DNA of 64,000 bases. Source: Gloeopeniophorella convolvens (lineage: Eukaryota > Basidiomycota > Agaricomycetes > Russulales). Made by a program: the position numbers and the translations under genes. The stretch lies in contig WTXD01000004.1 in the NCBI GenBank assembly GCA_022496205.1, positions 186,001 to 250,000 on the forward strand, read 5' to 3'. Within the stretch, counting starts at the first letter, position 1; every line of letters begins with the position of its first letter. The notes beneath the pieces were generated by a model, which was given only the letters and a program-made list of their open reading frames with translations, made no database searches and had not been told where the DNA came from. Shown piece after piece: positions 57,843-64,000 of the stretch.

Positions 57843-58789
57843 ATGGTGAGCGATATCTGATCTTCATTCCAACACCGCAGACAGGGAGTGATCACGAACA
57901 CAGCCCAAAGTCCGCTCACAGCGCACCATCGCCAGGGCGCACGCCGCGTCTGCAAAGCCTGTCGATCGCACATTTGCAGTGCAGGACAATGCCGTGCAGC
58001 ACGTTGACGTCGGCGCACTCAAGGACGCCTCGGTGCGCAACGATGCTGGTGCTTCTCGTCCGTTCTCACGCGCTGTGTTTGTGCCCCTGCCCGCCCTGCA
58101 GGCAGACGAGCTTTTACATTCCGTGAACAACGCGGACACTGCGCCCGCGGCGCAAGGGCCTGCACTGAGCAAAAAAGAGAAGCGCACGCTCAAACACGAG
58201 CTCTTCGTCGAACGTACGTGGTGCCTCCGCGGGCACCCACGCCTCGGGCCCTTTTTGTTCTCGTCGGGGGATTTCTTTTTTCATTCGTTGACCCCGGTGG
58301 CGAACGCCGTGCGTTCGTGTCTCAGGGCTTGAGGCGTCCCGTGCGCCGTATTCGAAATCACACGCCCGTCGGCTGAAGCGCAAGGAGAAGGAGCAGCTCA
58401 CCGGCGATTTGAGCGTGCTCAGATCTGTGCTCTCATCCGTCGAGTCCGGCGCGAGGCCCGCGGGCGAGGAGGCCGACGACGGCGCGCCCGCGCAGGATGG
58501 CGCCGGGCCGTCCACCGCGCCTGCGCAGCCACCGCCCCGGCCAGGGCAGATCGGGGAGGGCAAAGGCGCACCCCTCAAGCGGTCGCAGCGGAAGCGAGCC
58601 CTGTGCGTGTCGCAGCCACCACCACCCGCTTCCTGTGGCTGATGCGTGCGTTGCTTTCCGCCTTGCAGGAAGGCCGAGCAGTTCCGCCAGCCACTGATCC
58701 TGGCGACCCCCGAATTTGCCGCGAACCCGTTCGAGACGATCCGCACGCACGCCCGGAATACCCTCGTCGCCCACAAACTGGCCTCATGA
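57843..58789 (+). CDS. SLX9: Ribosome biogenesis protein Slx9
   Basis: A pre-40S factor in pre-rRNA processing and export, 236 residues. Exons are 57843-57845, 57904-58213, 58326-58602 and 58669-58789. As in RPS28, the first coding exon is just ATG followed by a GTGAGC donor; the next exon begins PKVRSQRTIARAHAASAKP, a basic start typical of the family. Slx9 blocks are KKEKRTLKHELFVER, RAPYSKSHARRLKRKEKEQL, GEGKGAPLKRSQRKRAL and ILATPEFAANPFETIRTHAR. The 112-nt second intron is the longest in this cluster. No other ATG gives a continuous frame into exon 2. Confidence 0.88.
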
Positions 58790-59130
58790 CCAGGGATTGC
58801 GACCCGGCAGAGGTGTCCGAAACTTTGTCTTCCCCCTTGCCCTCGTGTCTGCCGGCATGCCGTAGAGCTGGCGGTGTTTAGTCGACGCTGCGGCGCTGAG
58901 CGGTGGATGTTTACGGCTGAATGTGAGCTAAAACGATGGTGCAGCCTAATCCTGTTTGCATGTGAGAACTACATAGGGTATACATTTCTAGCGTAACATG
59001 TGAGAGGGCACATAACAGATATATGCGTTCCGTGGGTCGGTCGTAGTCCCAGTGCAAAATTATAATGAGGTTCGATGGTCCACGGCGATGGCGTGCCTTC
59101 GGTCGCCGCGGGTTGAGACGGGGGAAGTGA

Positions 59131-61589
59131 TTAATCGTCGTCGCCGGTACGACTCATCCCGGCGCTCCAGACGGTGCCCCCGCTGCCTCCCCCGCTGGTG
59201 TGAGAGCGTTTGCTACCAGATTTGCGGCGAGGCACGATTTCAGTGAAACCACCGCTGCTGCCCTTAGCGATCTCTGCACTGAGAGCGCGCTCTCGTGCGT
59301 CAAGCGCCGCAAGTGATTCCTCTGCCTGTGCCTGAACGAGGGTATCCTGTGTAAGATTGATCGGGTTCTCCTGAGATGCTGCAAGAGACGGTGGCGTCGG
59401 TGTATCAGTCGACACCGTATTGCGACGGAAGAACGCGAAGCGGGAGACGAGCGATGGGCTGGCTACGTTCTCTGGTACGGGAGCGGCGCTCTCTGGCGAC
59501 GAGTAGCTCTTTTGGATTGACGGTGGCGCAGGCGGTTTTTCAATGCCCATGAGTTTCATGGTGGCGTCTAGGCGCTCGCGTTCTTTGCGGTCTTCCTCGT
59601 CTTCGTGCGTCTCTAATTTGCGCGCGCCGCCGACAAGCGTCAGGGGGCGGAGATTAGAGGTTGGCTCAGGCTTCTTGTCGCCGCCCACGAGAGCCGAGAG
59701 CGAGCGCCAGTCAAAGGAGAGGGAACGCCGGTTCGGGCGCACAGGGGGAGGAGCCAGACTGGGGGTCGGAGGCGAGTCGAACGTGGTGAGTCTTTCGACT
59801 TTCGGGGAAGGAGTGGGCGGGCTCGCGGCCGAGCGAGCGAACATCGTGTTCCGGCGCTTCGACTTTGACTCATCGGCTGGTGGAGTGGGGGACAGAAGAT
59901 TCGGTGTAGCAGTCGCTGGTGTCTTGGCTTCATAGTCAATGGCCAGAACGTGCTCGAATCCTTCTTGGGCAATGATCCTGTCAATGATCTTGGAGGCGTA
60001 TAAGGAAAGTGCTTTGTTGGCATCCCTGAGGGACTTGATTTCATTCCGCAAAGATTCGAAGTCACCGAGAGAGGTGCTGGGCTCCATGCCAGGCTCCACC
60101 AGAGCGGCCTTCCTAGATTCGGACGAGCCCTTCTTTCCGCGCTTGACCTTTGGCGCATTAGAGATCTCGACCGTCTGGCCTTCCAGAATATCCTTGTTCT
60201 CAGCCCGCCCAAGCTCGGCAGCCAAATCAAGACCTGGGCCAGTAATAGGCAACCCTGCCAGGGATTCGCCGCGGGGGTGGGAGAGTGAGAGACCGAACTG
60301 CCTTGGCGGCCACGGCCGTGGCGACTGCGCTTGCCGCGAGTGGAACCGTCCAACGCTAAGGAGTCCTCGTCTTCGGATTGAGGTATGAGGTCGTCAGCGT
60401 CCACAACAAACTCGGCATGCAAAACTTCATCAGGATGCTCGTCGACTGTGCCCAGCTGGCTGCTATGGGCGCCGCTGCGCATGCTTTGGACGTCGCCTGT
60501 GTCATCCGTGTGCCCGTCGTCATCGTCGTCGTCGTCGTCGCTAGAGTTGGGTCTGTCTCCGTTGACTTGTTTCAGTAAATCGTACTGTCCACTCAAGGTC
60601 TTCTCGCGCAGCAAGATGTTGTAGCTTTCATTCTCCTCCTGAAGCTGGTGGTTGACGCGCTTCAAGTCAACAAGTTGGGTCTGTAGCAAGGCCAAAGTGT
60701 TGTGGAGAGACGCATAGGATGTGGACAATGTGGATAATTCGAGTCTGAGAGCTGTCATTTCAGCAGGCTCCGAGTCGAGATCCTCTTTGTCCTGCAGGGG
60801 AATAGCCGGCTGGACGGGTTCTTCCTCTTCGTCCTCTGTGTCGGTTTCTGGTGGAATGCTCGACACACTGGGGGAGTGTGGTATAGGTGGTTGCCTTCGA
60901 GCCTGTGTGAGTGACTGGATACGGGATTTGAGATGCTGTTCATTGTCATAGAAAGCCTGGCGCTCTGCCTCAAAAGTAGCGGTCTGCAGACGCAAAGCTG
61001 TCAATTCGTACGTCTTACGGGATGTGTGTAAATACGTACCTGCTCATTGTATCGCCTGTGCAGGTCCCGTTTTTCCTTTTCGAGCTCGCGGACCTGGGCC
61101 CTGAGTTTCTCTGCGACTTCAATGCGAGCAGACATTTCTTCTTCCATTCTGGCCTGCTCGGTGTAGAACTCGTACAGGCGTGCTTCAACAGCGTTGAGGG
61201 TCGTGGACATGTTCCCATTCTCCTCCGTCAGCACAGTGATGGTTTGCTCCTTATTCTGTAATTGTACAAGGAGCTGTACGCATGTGAGGACGGAAGGCAC
61301 ATCGAGTACGGTGTGAGATACACACCCGCTCCTTCTCGTCCGTCTCTCGTTTGAGAGACGCAGCAAGCACGTCACGGTCATCACCGTTGGCTGGGGGCGG
61401 TGTTGTGCTTTTGAAGGACGGGCGGCGGGGAGAGTTCAGGGAAGCAGAGACACGTGGATTGACGGCTGAGCGAGCGGTAGCCCCCTTTGTAATGGAAGAG
61501 GAGCGGGAAGGGGTGGAGGTATGGGAGGAGATAGAGGAAGAGCGGCGGGATGCCGGTGTGCTAGCAGTCTTGGGCTGTGCGGTGGCCAT
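59131..61589 (-). CDS. Large coiled-coil protein, one frame break
   Basis: About 783 codons in three exons (61589-61326, 61273-61040, 60983-59131). A Ser-rich N-terminus is followed by long heptad-type segments (LEKEKRDLHRRYNEQ, SYASLHNTLALLQTQLVDLK, SLRDANKALSLYASKIIDRI). An IIAQEGFEHVLAIDYE block and a low-complexity C-terminus follow. It resembles fungal proteins loosely annotated as M-protein-repeat or myosin-tail-like; no specific function can be given. A GTC microsatellite (60518-60541) encodes an Asp run. The frame changes at about 60335-60360 before the FGLSLSHPRGESLAGLP block, consistent with one missing base. An upstream in-frame ATG at 61784 would overlap XRCC2, so 61589 is preferred. 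Confidence 0.62.
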
Positions 61590-61778
61590 GGGGTTGGTCG
61601 AGGGAGGGTATCGGAGTGGCTCTGTGTGTCTTACAGGGTCGTGCTGGCGCGTGGCCGAGCTCGGTGCGCTCCCGAGTCGGTCGCCTGCGGCTGGCGGTCG
61701 CCAGGGCACGACTTCTTCCTCATCATCATCCTCATAGTCGCGGTCACGTGTCCTCCCCGCCTCTCCTGCCCATCTCTC
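61590..61778. promoter_or_regulatory. Divergent promoter region, coiled-coil gene and XRCC2
   Basis: 189 bases between opposed start codons. A TCACGTGT word (61744-61751) containing a CACGTG E-box lies 28 bases before the XRCC2 ATG. Function is inferred. Confidence 0.45.
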
Positions 61779-62974
61779 ATGCAATCCCCCGACGCAGAGG
61801 CCAGTCGTCTACCACTTGTCGATCCCAGCGTCTGCGACATCGATCAGCTCGCCTCAGAGCCCCTCGACCAGGTAATGCGTTCTGTTCCGCACCCCCCGCC
61901 AGGACTTTTTAATCGGCATCACTTAGCTGCTGAGCGTCGCAAGATCTACAGGTCGGTCCCATCTGCTATGCCTATAACGAACAACGAACGAGTTTACGGA
62001 CAATAGGTGCTGCCCCAACTGGCATCCCTACTCCTCCGCACCCCGGCCTTTGTTCTCTATCTTCGCTCCGCCGCGGAGATATCCTTGGGATACACGGTCC
62101 GTCTGGCTCTGGGAAGACACATCTCCTCTACTATCTCATCTGCTCATGCATTCTGCCGCTCCACATCGGTGGATGGAACAAAGTTGCCGTCGTTTTTGAT
62201 GCCGATGCCACTTTTGATATCAACCGTCTTCAAACGATTCTCCGCAGACGGCTTGCGCAGCAGGTCCCTCTCGACTCCACCTCCGGTCGGCTTATCCCCA
62301 GCGCTCTTCGCAACGTGCACATCTACCGCCCGAAATCCTCGCTGCAGCTTGCCTCTGGCATAGCTAATTTGTCGTCCCATCATGCATCAAACCTTCCCAC
62401 CTCCGAAATTGCGCTCATTGCCATCGACTCGCTGAGCGCGTTCCACTGGTCCGACCGCTTCATGGCAGAGCAGCTACACGCCGCCCATCTGGCAGGCCCT
62501 GCCTCACTGTTCCCGAACCCCGCTATCAATCCCTTTCAAACGGTTCTCACAGCACTGCGGAGTTTTCGTCGATCGCATTTACCTGTCACCGTCCTCACCA
62601 ATTGGGGCCTGAATCATATTTCCGCGGCTGGCAGCCTCCATGCGGACTCTTACCTGCACGGACAACACCTCCAATTGTTCCCAACATTAATGAATTCCAA
62701 CGGTCCATCGCCGCAACTCGATGATTCCGACCACTTCTCATTGACCCATCGCATAACTCTCAATGTGGCTCGCCTTGCCCCGTTGCCCGTCGGCACCGCT
62801 ATTGGTCCGGATGAACGTAGTACAGCACCTACTGTACGGCATGTAGAGATTCACGCGCACGTCAAATCTGCCAGAGATGATGCGGAGCTACTCCTTCTGA
62901 GAATTACTCCCGAGCAAGTGGTGGTTCGCGTAGAAAATGAAGACTATGCATCAGACAGCGAAGAAGAGCAATAG
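61779..62974 (+). CDS. XRCC2: Rad51 paralogue XRCC2
   Basis: A homologous-recombination protein of the Rad51-paralogue complex, 361 residues. Exons are 61779-61871, 61927-61951 (25 nt) and 62007-62974. The Walker A loop is G70-P-S-G-S-G-K-T77 in GDILGIHGPSGSGKTHLLYY. A Walker-B-like strand is IALIAIDSLSAFHW. VVFDADATFDINRL and IYRPKSSLQLA match the XRCC2 group rather than Rad51 itself. The C-terminus is acidic (EDYASDSEEEQ). Both splice junctions before Walker A are needed to keep frame. The donor at 61952 is again GTCGGT. It is tail-to-tail with the adenylate-forming enzyme gene. Confidence 0.9.
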
Positions 62975-63196
62975 CAGGCAATATATATTGTTTTATATAT
63001 GCGTTGGTAGGAGTAGAATTATAGTAGTGGAATGTCCTAGAGGTGCAAGCTAATAAGAGTCTATGATGTATGGATGCCGCGCGTGGCATTAACTTTACTG
63101 CTACGGGTATGGTAATATCAGAGATATAATTATCTGTGCGAAAGTGATGCGTGAGAGGGGCAGATGTCCGTTTGAGGTGAGTCCACGTTAATCAAT

Positions 63197-64000
63197 CTAT
63201 GATGTGCCAGTCCACTCGACACCGTAAATTTTGTCCAAAAGAGGCCGGTAGCTCTCCTCTGTCGCCCGCCTGCGGATGTTGCCCTTGGTAGCGGTTCTGG
63301 GCAGCGAGCCTTTTTCCAGGACTACGATCATGTCCGCGGACGCGATACGTTCGTGCAGGTACCTCCTAGAATGGAACTGTCGGGTACGTCGGATGATCTC
63401 CCGTTTCAGCTTGGGCTGAGGGATATCGCTGTTTGACTCGATGAACAGCGCCGGCGACGGTCGCCCGTTACCGACAACGATGCAGTCCGTTATTAAGTCG
63501 CCACATGTAGCGCGCACGTTGTCCTCAATGGCCCTTTGAGCGGATCAGCTGGGGTGCCCTCGTTTAAGGTACGGGCGCGGGACGTACTTGGTATCGCAAC
63601 GGAGGCTGTTCTCGCTCTTGATCCAGTCGTCATCCCGTCCCATTGAGAGGTAGTAGCCGGGTCGGACCTCTTGGAAGAGGTCACCAGTGTGGAAATGCCC
63701 ATCGGCTGCGCGGAGGCTGCGATCGGGGCAATCGCGCGATTCTGCCTGGATGACGAGTTCCAGCAACGGAGATGAGGTCGACTGAGCGTCCGCTTGCGTA
63801 GATCCGGCTTCGCTCTGCGAAGTGACGGGGAGGAAGGCGTATGACATCCCTTTCAGAGGCTCGAGGCACCGTGCGGCTTCCCCGGAGCTCCCTGAGGAAA
63901 GAAGCATCGCGCCACACTCCGTGCTGCCGAAGAGGTTCTTGTATGGAATCAGCCCACGTTGCGCCGCTGAAAGAAAATGCAGCGAAAACTTACACGCAGC
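63197..64000 (-). CDS. Adenylate-forming (AMP-binding) enzyme, 3' part only
   Basis: The C-terminal part of an acyl-CoA-synthetase or NRPS-like adenylation enzyme running off the right edge. LIPYKNLFGSTECGAM is the A5-type motif. GHFHTGDLFQEVRPGYYLSM gives the A7 Asp, and GRDDDWIKSENSL is the hinge region. The last exon (63533-63197) carries LITDCIVVGNGRPSPALFIE, and KGSLPRTATKGNIRRRA holds the A10-type lysine. One intron lies at 63587-63534. No carrier domain or reductase follows the adenylation domain. Similar fungal enzymes activate fatty or aromatic acids; the substrate cannot be told. Confidence 0.85.

Overview
The window is nuclear DNA of a filamentous basidiomycete, most likely an agaricomycete. 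The evidence is many short introns (mostly 48-66 nt, GT-AG), closely packed GC-rich housekeeping genes, a DUF6699 protein, a tyrosine-recombinase retrotransposon and a KDZ transposon. Nothing in it looks bacterial or organellar. All exon coordinates were worked out by eye from splice signals and reading-frame continuity, not from transcripts.

Left block (1-12.7 kb): UBP14 (partial) and SSZ1 are divergent. They are followed by a long, low-complexity CDCA7/R1-type zinc-finger protein, an uncharacterised fungal protein joined to a DUF6699 domain (minus strand), and a glutamine-rich Zn2Cys6 transcription factor (minus strand).

Repeat-rich middle (12.7-42 kb): a gene desert leads to a GNAT-like gene lying between two diverged direct repeats of about 550 bp. 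Next comes a DIRS/Ngaro-like retroelement (gag, RT-RNase H, tyrosine recombinase). Then comes a 12.3-kb Kyakuja-Dileera-Zisupton (KDZ) DNA transposon, 25,971-38,302, with long inverted ends. Each end carries an array of about 0.3-kb subterminal repeats with a conserved hairpin. Inside are an open ten-exon transposase gene (1,013 residues) and at least two passenger genes. Decayed sequence follows, including a malate dehydrogenase fragment and a tRNA-like relic.

Right block (42-64 kb) is dense euchromatin. In order it holds RPS28, a GT8 glycosyltransferase, KAE1, the pyruvate dehydrogenase E2 gene LAT1, exosome CSL4, NudE, ESS2, FYV6/NIP30, an SRF1-like membrane protein, a THI74/SLC35F-like transporter, SLX9, a coiled-coil protein, XRCC2 and the 3' end of an adenylate-forming enzyme. 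Many neighbours share short divergent promoters. Several serve RNA or ribosome biology (RPS28, KAE1, CSL4, ESS2, FYV6, SLX9).

Two themes cut across the window. Seven coding frames that are otherwise continuous break at points where one base appears to be missing, often in C or G runs, which suggests consensus deletion errors. Two genes (RPS28, SLX9) have a first coding exon consisting only of the ATG.
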